Positions 9,101 through 18,136 are shown, counted from the first letter of the stretch. The stretch: DNA of 64,000 bases from Bacteroidia bacterium (GCA_022760475.1 JALEFZ010000066.1:1-64000), one strand, 5' to 3'. The notes: a model not told the origin generated them from the sequence alone. Program-made: numbers and translations.

Positions 9101-11878
9101 AGAGAGGCCATGCCTTCGCATATCTACACACTTCCAGGTGAATATACAGTTCAGCTAATTGTAGAAACAGCTTCGGGCTGCTCTGATACCATGATCATAG
9201 ATCAGTTTATCCAGATACTGGGCCCCACGGCTACAATGAATATTAACCCCGTAGAAGGCTGTCCTGGCGATAGCATACTATTCGAAGCAAATTCAGCTTT
9301 CAATGTAAGTTATGACTGGATTCTGGGTGATGGAAACACTGCCTCTGGCCAACAGGCCTATCATACCTACTCTTCTCCTGGGACTTATAAACCGGTATTG
9401 GTTATTGAAGATTCTGCAGGATGTGAGGTATTTCATGTAAGCCCACAAGACATTGTCATCCATACTCCCCCACTAGCTGATTTTCTTATTAGCGATTCAA
9501 GTTTTTGTGATAGTGGTGTGGTAAGACTCACTCCTGTTATCCAATCTCAAAGTCCGGTTTCAACTTACCTATGGACAAGCAATCATGGGAGTTCTTCCTC
9601 TCTTTCAAATCCGAGTTTTAGCTTTGATCAAGTTGGGAGCTACAATATCGAATTGCAGGTTGAAGATCAAAATGGCTGTAGAGATACGCTTAGGAAAGAT
9701 GGCCTTGTGAACGTTTTTCCTTCCCCTGAGCTTGATATCATGCTTTCTGATTCTTCCGGCTGTGTCCCATTTTCCATCCTGGCAACAATCAGTCCAAATG
9801 GACATCCATATAACTTACAAACCTACTCTTGGGAAAGCCCATTTGGAATAGGACAAAACGCTTCATTTAACCTGGGCGTTCAAATGGAAGGTATCTATGA
9901 AATTCAGCTAATCGCCATTGATGAAAATGGCTGTGTAGATTCAACTTCAATTGACTTCATTGCCAATCCAACTCCGATAGCAAGTTTTTCTGCTACAGAC
10001 TCTTTTGGATGCAGTCCTTTTCTCACGGTATTCAGGGATGAAAGTCAAGGAAATGCAAACACATGGCAATGGAATTTTGGAGATGGAGGCAACAGTACGC
10101 TTGAGCAGCCACTCTATACTTATTTTCAAGATGGAATATACTCAGTAAGCCTTAGGGTGGAGAATGAATTTGGCTGTGCAGATAGTGCAGAGAAGTTGGA
10201 ATACATCAATCTCTCACATCCTGAAGCCAGGTTTACAGTAGATCCGTCAAGCTTATGCCCCAATGAACCCCTGATTTTCACAAACTTAAGTAGTAGCGAC
10301 ACCCTACTGGCAGGGTTTAGCTGGAACTTTGGGGATGGCAATGTAAGCTCTGAAACCAACCCTACGCATATCTATGCATCTTCAGGCTCTTATGATGTGA
10401 GCTTGGTTGCGCGAGATACCTTTCAATGCAAAGATACCCTTTTACTTGAAGATTTGGTAGAGGTCTTCGAGGACATAGTTCCTGAACCAGTTGACATAGA
10501 GTTTGTTTCGGTGATCAGTGATGCCACCATTGATATTCATTTTGAAGCCTTTAGCAACCAACGCGGAGATTTTGGCAGCTACCAAATTATGCGAAAAGAT
10601 GCTGCTGGCAACTATCAAAGTATCGGAATGATAGAGAACATCAATGAAACTACCTTTACGGACAAGCTTCCAGATACAAGGCTTCTAAATGAAAGTCAAT
10701 GTTATAAGGTAATGGTTCTCAACAGATGTGGGACAGGCAATGACCTTTCAGCTGTAGAAGAGCATTGCAGCATCAATGTCGAGGCAGAAGCTGGTATCGA
10801 ACAAGTTCTGGTAAATTGGACTCCTTACATTGGATGGGACAGGATCAGATCATACCAGCTATTCAGGGTAAACAATTATGATCCGAATGACATGACATTA
10901 TTGGGAGATTTTGATCAAAATACCCATGAATACCTCGATTTGGATATGTATTGCTATGATACTTACAGTTACAGGCTAATGGCAACCGGTCCTAGACCAG
11001 GAATAAGGTCATTTTCAGATACCAGTTTTGCTGAACCAGGAAAATTAATGCCAAGCGACCCTAGTCATATTCTCAGGGTAACCGTCGAAAATGATGATTT
11101 TCTTCAGATCGACTGGGAATTACCAAACATAGAAGATGCTGAGGCTGTAATTCTAGAGAAAAATGACGGAAATGGTTTTACCCCCGTCTTCAATGAGTCT
11201 TATGCTAACTCTAATAAGAAATTTCAGGACCAAACGGTAGAGGTTCATGATCAATCCTATGCCTACCGAATCTTTACGGTAGACAGCTGTGGAGACTTAA
11301 CTCCCCAGGGATACACCGGAAACTCCATTCACCTGAGAACCTCCCAAAGTGGTGGCCAAGTTTTTCTCAAATGGAACGCCTATAATGGTTGGCCTCAGGG
11401 AGTAGATGCATATAGGATTGAAATGTATGACAATAACAGCAATTCCTACAGGGTAGTTGCAAGGGTTTCTGGTACTGACACCAGCTATACCCATAAAGAC
11501 GCTGACGAATCTGGCAATGAAAATTGCTACCATATCATTGCAGAGGCGGCTCACAGCGATGAAACCTTCAGTCTTTCCAATGAGCAGTGTCAGTGGCTTG
11601 AGCCTGTCATGAGCTATCCTAACGCTTTTACACCAAACGACGATGGAATCAATGATGTGTTCCTGCCACAGGGATATTTCCTTGAAAATTATCACTTGAC
11701 CATTTTTGATCGATGGGGCAAAATTCAATTTGAAAGTTTTGACCTTTCTCAAGGCTGGAATGGTTATTCGAAAGGAGGATCAAAGGCACCCGAAGGAGTA
11801 TATGTCTTTCAGGTAGTAGGTCTTGGCAAAAGTGGAACGAGTTTCAGCCGCACAGGGACCATAAGCCTGGTAAGATAG
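6197..11878 (+). CDS. Giant secreted PKD-repeat protein with T9SS type B sorting domain
   Basis: 1893 residues. A signal peptide (MRGLVALLVLILPYFTLS) is followed by about 17 tandem PKD-like domains (residues ~20-1420, 75-90 residues each) marked by WDFGDG-type strands and a distal G-x-Y-x-V-x-L strand. Some copies have eroded cores (for example YLWTSNHG, TTWFLNNA). Most repeats carry a Cys near the start and a second in a GC-x-D motif at the end, suggesting one disulphide per domain. Residues ~1420-1800 look like four fibronectin type III-like modules. The last ~88 residues (YPNAFTPNDDGINDVF, then FDRWGKIQF and APEGVYVFQV) are the CHU_C/gliding-motility type B sorting domain used for T9SS export. 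It is likely a surface or secreted adhesin-like protein. Ligand unknown. The repeats differ enough at DNA level that recent expansion is not obvious. Confidence 0.92.
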   Translation: MRGLVALLVLILPYFTLSQPTANFTADITDGCSPVIVRFTDQSQGAVQWEWRTGVGSSNQQNPSILYLNSGSYSVTLIVTDANGLKDTLTKSNYIQINDFPTAQLQANQTNICAFESITFSDLSNPGSGVITSWQWDFGDGNISSQANPTHTYTQAGTYPISLIVENQFGCQDEVILPNYITVRAPDPSFNVDQTIACGPPLDVNFTPSTNSGSHFWTFGDGNSSILLNPMHSYTQFGTFDVMHVVVDNQGCRDTLTRNGLINLGVNTLSIRALDSSICVFDTAFFQSNAPSNSQIIWDFGNGDSSTLANPFYVYTSPGSYTATAFISDSGGCNINLQIPIQVFGKPQVNIGTVDTAVGCALPFQVDFTNQSTGGLSYTWNFGDGSPVSTQTNPSHNYITEDTFTVSLAVRGPGGCLSSRSFPNYVLVKRLEAGFQTDKRDGCAPMNVLFTDTTLSPFPITSWDWDFGNGSVSSNQNSSANYSQAGTFDVSLIVENSQGCKDTVQRNGYIQAGLKPNVDFVIDTNKACAYAPASFTNLSTGASDFIWYFSDGDTAMSFNALHGFGALGMMDVTLIGNDRGCRDTMTKNNLIEILAPLPIMGISDRSICEVPKQVNFTDISIGADRTTWFLNNAFVTNQRNWSQSFTQDGFYPVAMTVENFTTGCVITSNNGITIKQVKADFVPDTNRSCVPFTVNFIDSSINAVKWNWHFGYGSDSAQVQNPTFTYPETGVFNPYVVVTNSINCKDTFTYNAIHALGIDAQFSIISDSVGCVPLDVQFQDLSTSTGNIINWDWNMGDTTFYSSPNPGHTFNYQSFFDIQLTVTDEDGCVDSVTKSNKIYATQPIPDFLINPPVNCSDNEVVFVSLSSGAGLTYNWDFGDGNSSTLANPAHPYGNNGLYTVSLTVTDVNGCDTSIVRSNSVLISEINADFVADTTFAPCPPLTVNFEADTAFPHENISYIWDFGDGASSREAMPSHIYTLPGEYTVQLIVETASGCSDTMIIDQFIQILGPTATMNINPVEGCPGDSILFEANSAFNVSYDWILGDGNTASGQQAYHTYSSPGTYKPVLVIEDSAGCEVFHVSPQDIVIHTPPLADFLISDSSFCDSGVVRLTPVIQSQSPVSTYLWTSNHGSSSSLSNPSFSFDQVGSYNIELQVEDQNGCRDTLRKDGLVNVFPSPELDIMLSDSSGCVPFSILATISPNGHPYNLQTYSWESPFGIGQNASFNLGVQMEGIYEIQLIAIDENGCVDSTSIDFIANPTPIASFSATDSFGCSPFLTVFRDESQGNANTWQWNFGDGGNSTLEQPLYTYFQDGIYSVSLRVENEFGCADSAEKLEYINLSHPEARFTVDPSSLCPNEPLIFTNLSSSDTLLAGFSWNFGDGNVSSETNPTHIYASSGSYDVSLVARDTFQCKDTLLLEDLVEVFEDIVPEPVDIEFVSVISDATIDIHFEAFSNQRGDFGSYQIMRKDAAGNYQSIGMIENINETTFTDKLPDTRLLNESQCYKVMVLNRCGTGNDLSAVEEHCSINVEAEAGIEQVLVNWTPYIGWDRIRSYQLFRVNNYDPNDMTLLGDFDQNTHEYLDLDMYCYDTYSYRLMATGPRPGIRSFSDTSFAEPGKLMPSDPSHILRVTVENDDFLQIDWELPNIEDAEAVILEKNDGNGFTPVFNESYANSNKKFQDQTVEVHDQSYAYRIFTVDSCGDLTPQGYTGNSIHLRTSQSGGQVFLKWNAYNGWPQGVDAYRIEMYDNNSNSYRVVARVSGTDTSYTHKDADESGNENCYHIIAEAAHSDETFSLSNEQCQWLEPVMSYPNAFTPNDDGINDVFLPQGYFLENYHLTIFDRWGKIQFESFDLSQGWNGYSKGGSKAPEGVYVFQVVGLGKSGTSFSRTGTISLVR

Positions 11879-11908
11879 AATTTTCAGTTAGGTTGGTTAT
11901 TCATTTTG

Positions 11909-11938
11909 GAATCTCCCCATTTGGGAGATTCTTTTTTT
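11909..11938 (+). terminator. Terminator of the PKD protein gene
   Basis: Perfect 9-bp stem GAATCTCCC (11909-11917) with GGGAGATTC (11923-11931), followed by T7 (11932-11938). Confidence 0.93.
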
Positions 11939-11966
11939 GAGCATAGAGACAAAGCTGTTATTTTTG
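11937..11966 (+). promoter_or_regulatory. Promoter of a leaderless lipoprotein mRNA
   Basis: TTG at 11937-11939 (formed by the last bases of the upstream terminator's T tract), a 19-nt spacer, then TATTTTTG at 11959-11966, an exact TAnnTTTG match. The ATG of the next gene is at 11972, which is where transcription should start, so the message would have no 5' leader. Confidence 0.6.
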
Positions 11967-11971
11967 AAGCC

Positions 11972-12502
11972 ATGAAAAAATGGCTTCGAATCTTCGGGAC
12001 ATTACTACTTTTCGGGCTGTTTCTCTCTGCCTGCAGCTATTTCCGAGCTGAAAAAAAGGCCTGGAATCCAGATGGGACCTTTATCATTGAGGCACCTTCA
12101 TATTTACATAAAAACTCAAAACTAAGTGAAGGAGCAGCACTGCAATTGGGAAATCTGGACAAGGACCTATTTTTTGTTTTAAGAAAAACGCCATTGGATT
12201 CTCTTGAATCAAAATTCCCTGAAGCCCAACTGTCTGATTATTTTATTCTTCATCAGGACAACCTTCTTGAAAAGCTTGAAAGTCCTTCTGTTACAGGTCC
12301 AGACTCATTAAAAACTGCATTTATGGACGGTGTATCAGGAAATATTGTGGGTGGGTATGATGGGAACCTGCTCCATCATAAGTTGATTTTGTTAAAAGAC
12401 AGCCTCTATTGCTTCCAAATTTTATACTGGATGCCTGAAAAGCTTTGGGATACTTATGAAGCAGACCTCAATGAAATGGTGAACAGCCTACACGCCCAAT
12501 AA
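11972..12502 (+). CDS. Small lipoprotein of unknown function
   Basis: From the ATG at 11972 the product has 176 residues, beginning with a lipoprotein signal (MKKWLRIFGTLLLFGLFLSAC). Starting 66 bp earlier would place translation across the PKD gene terminator and add 22 residues before the signal peptide, so I reject it. The mature part is a single small alpha/beta domain with no motif I recognise. Its pattern (an early PDGTFIIEAPSYL strand, a final amphipathic helix ending LNEMVNSLHAQ) resembles small PsbP/Mog1-like lipoproteins, but that is only an impression. It converges on the ABC permease gene with 2 bp between stop codons and no terminator. Confidence 0.75.
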   Translation: MKKWLRIFGTLLLFGLFLSACSYFRAEKKAWNPDGTFIIEAPSYLHKNSKLSEGAALQLGNLDKDLFFVLRKTPLDSLESKFPEAQLSDYFILHQDNLLEKLESPSVTGPDSLKTAFMDGVSGNIVGGYDGNLLHHKLILLKDSLYCFQILYWMPEKLWDTYEADLNEMVNSLHAQ

Positions 12503-12504
12503 GG

Positions 12505-13740
12505 TTAAACATGTCTCAGGGCCACGATAGGATCTACTTTTGCGGCCTTCCTCGCAGGATAAAGTCCCGAAATTACTCCGACCGTCAGGCAAACCATAAA
12601 GCCCCTGAAAATCCAGTCCCAGGGAACAACGAAGCCTCCTTTAAATAGAAAAGTACTGACCAGATTTCCTCCAACAATTCCTAGGAGTATCCCTAGTATT
12701 CCACCTATTTGGCAAATTACAATTGCCTCCCATAAGAACTGGGATAGAATGTTATTACGAGATGCCCCAAGAGATTTTCGCAAGCCGATTTCTCGAGTCC
12801 TCTCAGTAACGGATACCAGCATTACATTCAGCAATGCCACAGCAGCTCCCAACAATGTAATGACAGCAATAATCTGTGCAGCTATGGTAATGATCTGGAT
12901 TTGTTGAAGCAACTGCCCAATGAAGGCATCACTTTTCGAGGCTGCAAAATTATTATTATCTCTAGGCAAAAGTTTTCTCATCACCCTGAAAACAGCCTCA
13001 GCTTCTGCCATTACCCCACTAAGTAGCCGTGCATCTTCCACATAAACGTTTATAACTAAAGATCCCAGGTCAGGCTTGATATTTCTAAGGGTGGTTATAG
13101 GAATAAACACCTGGCGGTCTACACTTGAGGAACCTGTGGCTCCTACTTCTTCCAGGGTCCCTATCACCTTGTATAATTTACCTGAAATTGAGACAGTCTT
13201 ACCAATGGGATTCTCTGTAAGAAATAATTTCTCTCGAACTTCATGCCCAAGCACTACCACATTTCTGGCCAAAGCCAAATCATCAGGTGAAAGCATCCTC
13301 CCATCAGAAACGGCATATTTGGACACGGAAAGGTAGTTTTCATCCGTGCCAATCATAGCTACATTGGGATTGGTTTCATTTTTGGAAAACCTGACCTTAT
13401 TGGTACTCCCTCCTGAACCAGTCAAACTTACAGGATATTTGTCCCCAAACTCATCCTTGAATTCCTGAGCTTCCCTTAGCGTAATTTTGGGAAATTTTTG
13501 TCTGGCATTCCTTCCTCTCCTACCGAATTGAATGACTGAAGTTCTGTTCATGATCCGGAAGGTATTGCTACCCAGAGAAGAAAAACTGGCTCCCAACCCA
13601 CTTTTAATCCCATCAATGGAGGTTCTAACAAACACTAGGGCTGTGATTCCCAGGGCAATGATAAAAATAGTAATACCTGCCCTGAAGAGGTTGGCCTTAA
13701 TAGCATCAATGGATTGATTCAGATTGAGGAGAAACTTCAT
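12505..13740 (-). CDS. MacB/FtsX-type ABC transporter permease
   Basis: 411 residues. One N-terminal membrane segment (about 20-40) is followed by a periplasmic MacB core (about 45-270, with KVIGTLEEVGATGSS) and three C-terminal membrane segments (about 285-405) with the FtsX signature TERTREIGLRKSLGAS and the end LYPARKAAKVDPIVALRHV. This is the LolC/MacB-type mechanotransmission permease fold, which works with a separate ATPase and often a membrane-fusion protein. No ATPase gene is adjacent, so the partner must be encoded elsewhere. The cargo (lipoprotein, peptide or antibiotic) cannot be told. It lies 55 bp downstream of the symporter gene. Confidence 0.88.
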   Translation of the reverse strand: MKFLLNLNQSIDAIKANLFRAGITIFIIALGITALVFVRTSIDGIKSGLGASFSSLGSNTFRIMNRTSVIQFGRRGRNARQKFPKITLREAQEFKDEFGDKYPVSLTGSGGSTNKVRFSKNETNPNVAMIGTDENYLSVSKYAVSDGRMLSPDDLALARNVVVLGHEVREKLFLTENPIGKTVSISGKLYKVIGTLEEVGATGSSSVDRQVFIPITTLRNIKPDLGSLVINVYVEDARLLSGVMAEAEAVFRVMRKLLPRDNNNFAASKSDAFIGQLLQQIQIITIAAQIIAVITLLGAAVALLNVMLVSVTERTREIGLRKSLGASRNNILSQFLWEAIVICQIGGILGILLGIVGGNLVSTFLFKGGFVVPWDWIFRGFMVCLTVGVISGLYPARKAAKVDPIVALRHV

Positions 13741-13794
13741 ATGACCCTAATTTATGACAAATATTCCTTCACAGTAAATGGCTTGGCGACTTGT

Positions 13795-15507
13795 TTACAT
13801 AGTTTGTCGAGAGTTCCCTCTTCCAAATAATAAACCAATGCCCATCACAATTCCAACCCCCAGAGGATTTAACCAAAGGTATTCTACAACATATTTATAA
13901 CCCTCCTCTAAATCATTAAAGGGGAATTGCCATGCCCAATGGGTTCCTGCCTCAGTCATGACCAGTCCACCTGAAAAAATCACAACAACTAGTCCCACAA
14001 TAAATGCCCAGAAACTGGAATTAGAATCTGCTCTTTTCTGCCAAAGCAAAAGAAACACCCCCAGAATGGGCCCATACACAAAACTTCCTAATTTATTGAC
14101 AACTTCAATGATGGCTTCAGTTTCCCCAAACATCAAAGCGGCTAAAGTCGCCAAAATCCCCCACATGGCGGTGGCCCACCTTGTAGCATTTAGGTAATAC
14201 TCATCTGATCGCGCTTCAACATGCAGCCGCTTTAACCAATCAACCACACTTGTAGTGGCTAGAGAGTTCAAGACAGAGTCAATGCTTGAAAGCGCAGCAG
14301 CTAAAATCGCAGCCAAAATCAGTCCCACCAATCCTGGCGGAAGTTCCGACAAAATGAAAAAGGGGAAAACATAATTGGTATCATCGCGATCCTCCTTACT
14401 GACAAGCTCCATTTTTTTGATGGCCTTTTTTCTTAGTTTTTGAATGGCCATGTCTTTCTCCTGGAAGAGCTCGCAAGCATCCGGAATCCCATCTTTGCAA
14501 AGATTTGCCCAGGTTATTCTTTCTTTGCTTAGCTGAGCAAACTCTTCCTTATACATCAATTCAACTTGTTGATCTTTTTGATTTTCAGGCAAAAATAACA
14601 ATGGCCTTTCAGCATATATGTAAAAGACATATAACAAGACTCCCAAAAGCAAAATGAAAAACTGCATGGGAATTTTAAAAATGGCGGACATCAAAAGCGA
14701 GCTCCTTGCATCTGTTAAAGACTTAGCAGTCAACACCCGCTGAACCTGTGGTTGATCTGCTCCAAAATAGGAAAGCATAAGAAAAGTGGCTGCAATCAGT
14801 CCGCTCCAAATGTTGTATCGCTCACTGACATCAAAGTTCAAATCAATGGTATTGAGTTTCCCTAGCTTCCCAGCTAATTTGAGCCCGTCAGTCAAAGAGA
14901 CCTCCTCAGGATAAGCGTTAACGATCCAAAAAAAGCAGAATGCCAAGCCAGCCAACATCAGCACCATTTGTTTCATATCGGTTCGAATGACTCCTCCTAT
15001 CCCTCCGAACATGGTATAGACAGTAGCAGTCAATCCCATAATAATAATGGTGTAGCTGAGCTGAATACCAAAAAGAAGTGATAAGACATAAGCAGGTGCT
15101 GCAATAGAAAAGCCAACTGTGGCACCACGAGAAATAAGGAAAATCAAACTGGTAATCAGGCGCATCCTTAGCCCAAAACGGTTCTCAAGTGCTTCATAAA
15201 TGGTATAGACCTTCATTTTATAGTAAAGGGGAACCAGGGTAACGGAAAGAATAACCATGGCTATGGGCATACCCAGATAAACCTGGAGAAATTTCATATC
15301 CTCCATGAAAGAAAGCCCTGTTGTACTGATAAAGGTAACGGCGGATGCTTGCGTAGCCATGACAGAGAGTCCAGCTGCCCACCAGGGGATCGAACGTCCT
15401 GCCAGCACCATGGATTCAAGGCTATTTTGGCTGGATGCATGCCTGAGTCCATCCCAAAGGGTGTAAATAAAAAATCCAATCAGTACTATCCAATCCAGCC
15501 AGTGCAT
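13795..15507 (-). CDS. Sodium:solute symporter (SSS family)
   Basis: 570 residues and about 13 predicted membrane helices. The SSS core is clear: GRSIPWWAAGLSVMATQASAV in the unwound first core helix region, GGIGGVIRTD, YFGADQPQVQR, and LAAALSSIDSVLNSLATTSVVDW with the Na+-site serines. A charged cytosolic or periplasmic insert sits at about 285-370. The NIS/SMCT-like subgroup commonly found in Bacteroidota has this layout, and the substrate could be a sugar, sialic acid or monocarboxylate. Start ATG at 15507. A promoter box lies 32 bp upstream. The downstream MacB-like permease may be co-transcribed. Confidence 0.9.
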   Translation of the reverse strand: MHWLDWIVLIGFFIYTLWDGLRHASSQNSLESMVLAGRSIPWWAAGLSVMATQASAVTFISTTGLSFMEDMKFLQVYLGMPIAMVILSVTLVPLYYKMKVYTIYEALENRFGLRMRLITSLIFLISRGATVGFSIAAPAYVLSLLFGIQLSYTIIIMGLTATVYTMFGGIGGVIRTDMKQMVLMLAGLAFCFFWIVNAYPEEVSLTDGLKLAGKLGKLNTIDLNFDVSERYNIWSGLIAATFLMLSYFGADQPQVQRVLTAKSLTDARSSLLMSAIFKIPMQFFILLLGVLLYVFYIYAERPLLFLPENQKDQQVELMYKEEFAQLSKERITWANLCKDGIPDACELFQEKDMAIQKLRKKAIKKMELVSKEDRDDTNYVFPFFILSELPPGLVGLILAAILAAALSSIDSVLNSLATTSVVDWLKRLHVEARSDEYYLNATRWATAMWGILATLAALMFGETEAIIEVVNKLGSFVYGPILGVFLLLWQKRADSNSSFWAFIVGLVVVIFSGGLVMTEAGTHWAWQFPFNDLEEGYKYVVEYLWLNPLGVGIVMGIGLLFGRGNSRQTM

Positions 15508-15538
15508 ATCGGGTATAAGAGCATGTCAATTAGAAGTC

Positions 15539-15546
15539 CAAAGTTA
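15539..15546 (-). promoter_or_regulatory. Putative -7 box of the symporter gene
   Basis: TAACTTTG on the minus strand, an exact match to TAnnTTTG, about 32 bp before the ATG. No well-spaced TTG upstream, so only the -7 element is supported. Confidence 0.45.
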
Positions 15547-15650
15547 CAGATGAGAAGCAATTGTCCTAATCTGTCTGAGGACTTTCTGTTGATTGTCGAG
15601 AAAGATATGGGGAATACCTTTTACAAGTGCGACAATTTAAAGACAATAAC

Positions 15651-15658
15651 TAAATTTG
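15651..15658 (+). promoter_or_regulatory. Putative -7 box of the WbqC-like gene
   Basis: TAAATTTG followed by CA, an exact TAnnTTTG match 30 bp before the ATG at 15689. The -33 TTG is not clear. Confidence 0.5.
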
Positions 15659-15688
15659 CACAGTTTTATGTTTGTCTAATTCGAAGAT

Positions 15689-16303
15689 GTGAAGATTTTA
15701 CCTGTTTGTTACTTTCCTCCCGTACATTGGTTTGCAGCGATCTGCAGCGAGGAAGAGATTCTGTTAGAGGTTTGTCAGCATTACAGGAAACAACAATTGA
15801 CTTCCCGGACGCATATTCTTGTTGCAAATCGCGTTCTGCCCCTCACCATTCCTGTCAAACGAAGAGGGGCCAAAATTCCAATTAAGGATAAAAAAATAAG
15901 TTTGGAGGAGAACTGGGCACTTCAACATTGGAGGAGCCTGGAAAGTGCCTATAAGAACTCACCCTTTTTCGAGTATTATGATGAAGAAATAAAGGCTGAA
16001 ATATTTAATAGGGAGGAAAATCTATTAAACTATTTAATGTCTCATATTTCCTTGATGAATTCCTTGATGGGTATCACAACAAGGATTTCATTTACTGAAA
16101 AATATGTAGAAAGAGATAGTCCATTCCAGGACTTAAGAGGGGATTTCGATTCGGGAGCAAAAAATTTACCATCATGGTTTAACCCTCGCCCCTATCCACA
16201 AGTTTTTGGGGAGTTTCAAGCAGGATTGTCAATCCTGGATTTGCTATTTAACCTTGGTCCAGAGAGCAAGGCTTTTCTACTAGATTCAAAGTTTCCAAGT
16301 TAA
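15689..16303 (+). CDS. WbqC-like family protein
   Basis: 204 residues beginning MKILPVCYFPPVHWFAAI, followed by THILVANRVLPLTIPVKRRG, then ENWALQHWRSLESAYKNSPFFEYY and the terminal WFNPRPYPQVFGEFQAGLSI. These match the WbqC/YP_ family (PF08889), small proteins first linked to O-antigen/perosamine loci and probably GNAT-like or methyltransferase-associated enzymes of unknown chemistry. Length is normal for Bacteroidota members. It diverges from the symporter gene and shares the 181-bp intergenic region with it. Confidence 0.85.
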   Translation: MKILPVCYFPPVHWFAAICSEEEILLEVCQHYRKQQLTSRTHILVANRVLPLTIPVKRRGAKIPIKDKKISLEENWALQHWRSLESAYKNSPFFEYYDEEIKAEIFNREENLLNYLMSHISLMNSLMGITTRISFTEKYVERDSPFQDLRGDFDSGAKNLPSWFNPRPYPQVFGEFQAGLSILDLLFNLGPESKAFLLDSKFPS

Positions 16304-16322
16304 ATCCATTTTTCAATGGAGA

Positions 16323-16634
16323 TTACATGTGATCTTCGAAGGTAGTTAGTATCAGATCAATTACCTCAACCACACAAGAATGCTTCAAAAAGTAGTAAGA
16401 GTGTTTCCCCTGTCTTTTTGAATCCAATATTGCCTTGTCCTTTAGAATACTAAGATGCTGGGATGCAACCGCTTGCTCAAGACCTAGGGCCATGTAAATC
16501 TGGGTAACATTCATTCTCTTACCATCCTTCAATAAGTCAATCATTGCCAATCGTACTGGATGAGCTATCGCCTTTAGGCTTGCCGCTGTACGCTCCAATG
16601 TAACTTTGTCTAACTTCGTTTCTGTAGTTTGCAT
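16323..16634 (-). CDS. ArsR-family winged-helix regulator
   Basis: 103 residues with the ArsR HTH: LKAIAHPVRLAMIDLL, then LGLEQAVASQHLSILKDKA (recognition helix) and a wing SKRQGKHSYYFL. The metal-site motif ELCVCDL of ArsR/SmtB is absent; the only Cys is in KHSCVVEV. It may therefore sense something other than arsenic or respond to redox through a single thiol. It converges with the WbqC-like gene and faces away from ribBA across a 269-bp AT-rich gap. Confidence 0.88.
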   Translation of the reverse strand: MQTTETKLDKVTLERTAASLKAIAHPVRLAMIDLLKDGKRMNVTQIYMALGLEQAVASQHLSILKDKAILDSKRQGKHSYYFLKHSCVVEVIDLILTTFEDHM

Positions 16635-16903
16635 AATTTAGTAAAAATCTTTAATCGGAAAATCTTAAACAAAACATCATTCTAACAACATTTCTTGACT
16701 ATTTGTTTCAATAATAATCATTTTTTTTAAACAAAACACAATTTTTGTTTATATGTCATTGACTTTTCAGGTATGTAAAATACACAATATATTTAAAACA
16801 ACATATAAATATCGTTTAGGTTTTATGAATAAAAACATTTTTATCTAAGCAAGGTCTCATATATGCCTGAACTTTGTGTTATATTTCGCTCAGAAGAAAA
16901 AAC
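16635..16903. other. AT-rich divergent control region between arsR-like and ribBA
   Basis: 269 bp, very A/T rich. I found no FMN riboswitch-like conserved blocks, no strong stem-loop and only a 7/8 match to TAnnTTTG (TATATTTC close to ribBA). Promoters for both flanking genes must lie here. Confidence 0.4.
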
Positions 16904-18136
16904 ATGGATAAAATTAAAATAGATACCATCGAATCTGCCCTTGAGGACTTGAAGCAAGGAAAGATGATCATCGTTGTGGATGATCAGGACAGGGAGAATG
17001 AAGGGGATTTTGTAATGGCTGCCAGTCATGTTACTCCAAAGGCCATTAATTTTATGGCGACCCATGGAAGGGGGCTTATTTGTGCTCCACTCACGGAGGA
17101 GAGATGTGAAGAATTGGAGCTTGATCTCATGGTAGGAAAAAATACCGATCATTTTCAAACTGCATTTACCGTTTCTGTAGATTACCTGAAAGACGGAGGA
17201 ACTACAGGAATTTCGGCAGCGGATCGAGCCAGGACAGTGCTCGCCTTGGTAGATCCAGATGCCGAGGCCAAAGATTTCACCCGCCCTGGTCATATTTTTC
17301 CACTGAAGGCAAAAAAAGGTGGTGTCCTCCGAAGAGCCGGCCATACGGAAGCTGGAGTAGACATGGCAAAACTTGCTGGGCTTCCTCCTGCAGCAGTGAT
17401 TGTTGAAATCATGAACGATGATGGGTCTATGGCAAGACTTCCTCAATTAAGAGAAGTTGCTGATCGTTTTGACTTGAAACTCATTACTATTGAAGATTTA
17501 ATCAAATATAGACTCAAGCATGACTCCCTAATCGAAAAAAAGGTTACGGTCAAGATGCCAACGGAGTATGGAGAGTTTTTGATGACCGCCTACGAACAGA
17601 CCAATACAGGAGAACTTCACCTGGCTATTCATAAGGGGGAGTGGGAAGAAAAAGAACCGATCCTGGTAAGGGTACATTCATCCTGTGCAACAGGAGATAT
17701 CTTTGGTTCTTGTAGGTGTGACTGTGGACCTCAATTGGTGAAAGCCCTTCAAATGGTGGAGTCCGCAGGTAAAGGAATGGTTCTGTATATGCAGCAAGAA
17801 GGGCGTGGTATCGGACTTCTCAACAAGCTCAAAGCCTACAAACTCCAGGAAGAAGGACTCGATACAGTAGAAGCCAATCTTGAATTGGGGTTCAAGATGG
17901 ATCAACGAGATTATGGGGTTGGAGCGCAAATCCTTAGAGACATGGGGGTTCGCAAAATGAAGCTGATGACCAATAATCCAACAAAACGAGCAGGATTAAT
18001 TGGATATGGACTTGAAATTGTTGAATTAATCCCCATTGAGATTCCCCCAAACCCTCATAATGAGGCATATATGTTAACCAAAAAATTGAAAATGGGACAT
18101 ACCATCTTGAAAGATGTCGACCACGCATCCAATTGA
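16904..18136 (+). CDS. ribBA: Bifunctional 3,4-dihydroxy-2-butanone-4-phosphate synthase / GTP cyclohydrolase II
   Basis: From the ATG at 16904 the product has 410 residues (ten upstream in-frame codons are ignored). The N-terminal RibB half (1-200) shows [36 protein letters not shown] and [12 protein letters not shown]. The C-terminal RibA half (~205-400) has the zinc site [15 protein letters not shown], the GTP segment [22 protein letters not shown] and [11 protein letters not shown]. Together they make two riboflavin precursors: the four-carbon sugar phosphate from ribulose 5-phosphate and the pyrimidine from GTP. Both active sites look intact. No riboflavin neighbours are present. A terminator follows. 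Confidence 0.95.
   Translation: MDKIKIDTIESALEDLKQGKMIIVVDDQDRENEGDFVMAASHVTPKAINFMATHGRGLICAPLTEERCEELELDLMVGKNTDHFQTAFTVSVDYLKDGGTTGISAADRARTVLALVDPDAEAKDFTRPGHIFPLKAKKGGVLRRAGHTEAGVDMAKLAGLPPAAVIVEIMNDDGSMARLPQLREVADRFDLKLITIEDLIKYRLKHDSLIEKKVTVKMPTEYGEFLMTAYEQTNTGELHLAIHKGEWEEKEPILVRVHSSCATGDIFGSCRCDCGPQLVKALQMVESAGKGMVLYMQQEGRGIGLLNKLKAYKLQEEGLDTVEANLELGFKMDQRDYGVGAQILRDMGVRKMKLMTNNPTKRAGLIGYGLEIVELIPIEIPPNPHNEAYMLTKKLKMGHTILKDVDHASN

Noticed and set aside
15349-15885. 178-codon plus-strand ORF across the symporter 5' end and the WbqC promoter
   Set aside because: Antisense to a clear symporter gene and overlapping the WbqC gene in another frame. Composition is that of a shadow ORF.
16306-16320. 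Small hairpin CCAT...ATGG between WbqC-like and ArsR genes
   Set aside because: Four-bp stem without a U tract; too weak to call a terminator.
16635-16903. Possible FMN riboswitch before ribBA
   Set aside because: The region is almost wholly A/T and lacks the conserved GC-rich RFN blocks and multi-stem structure.
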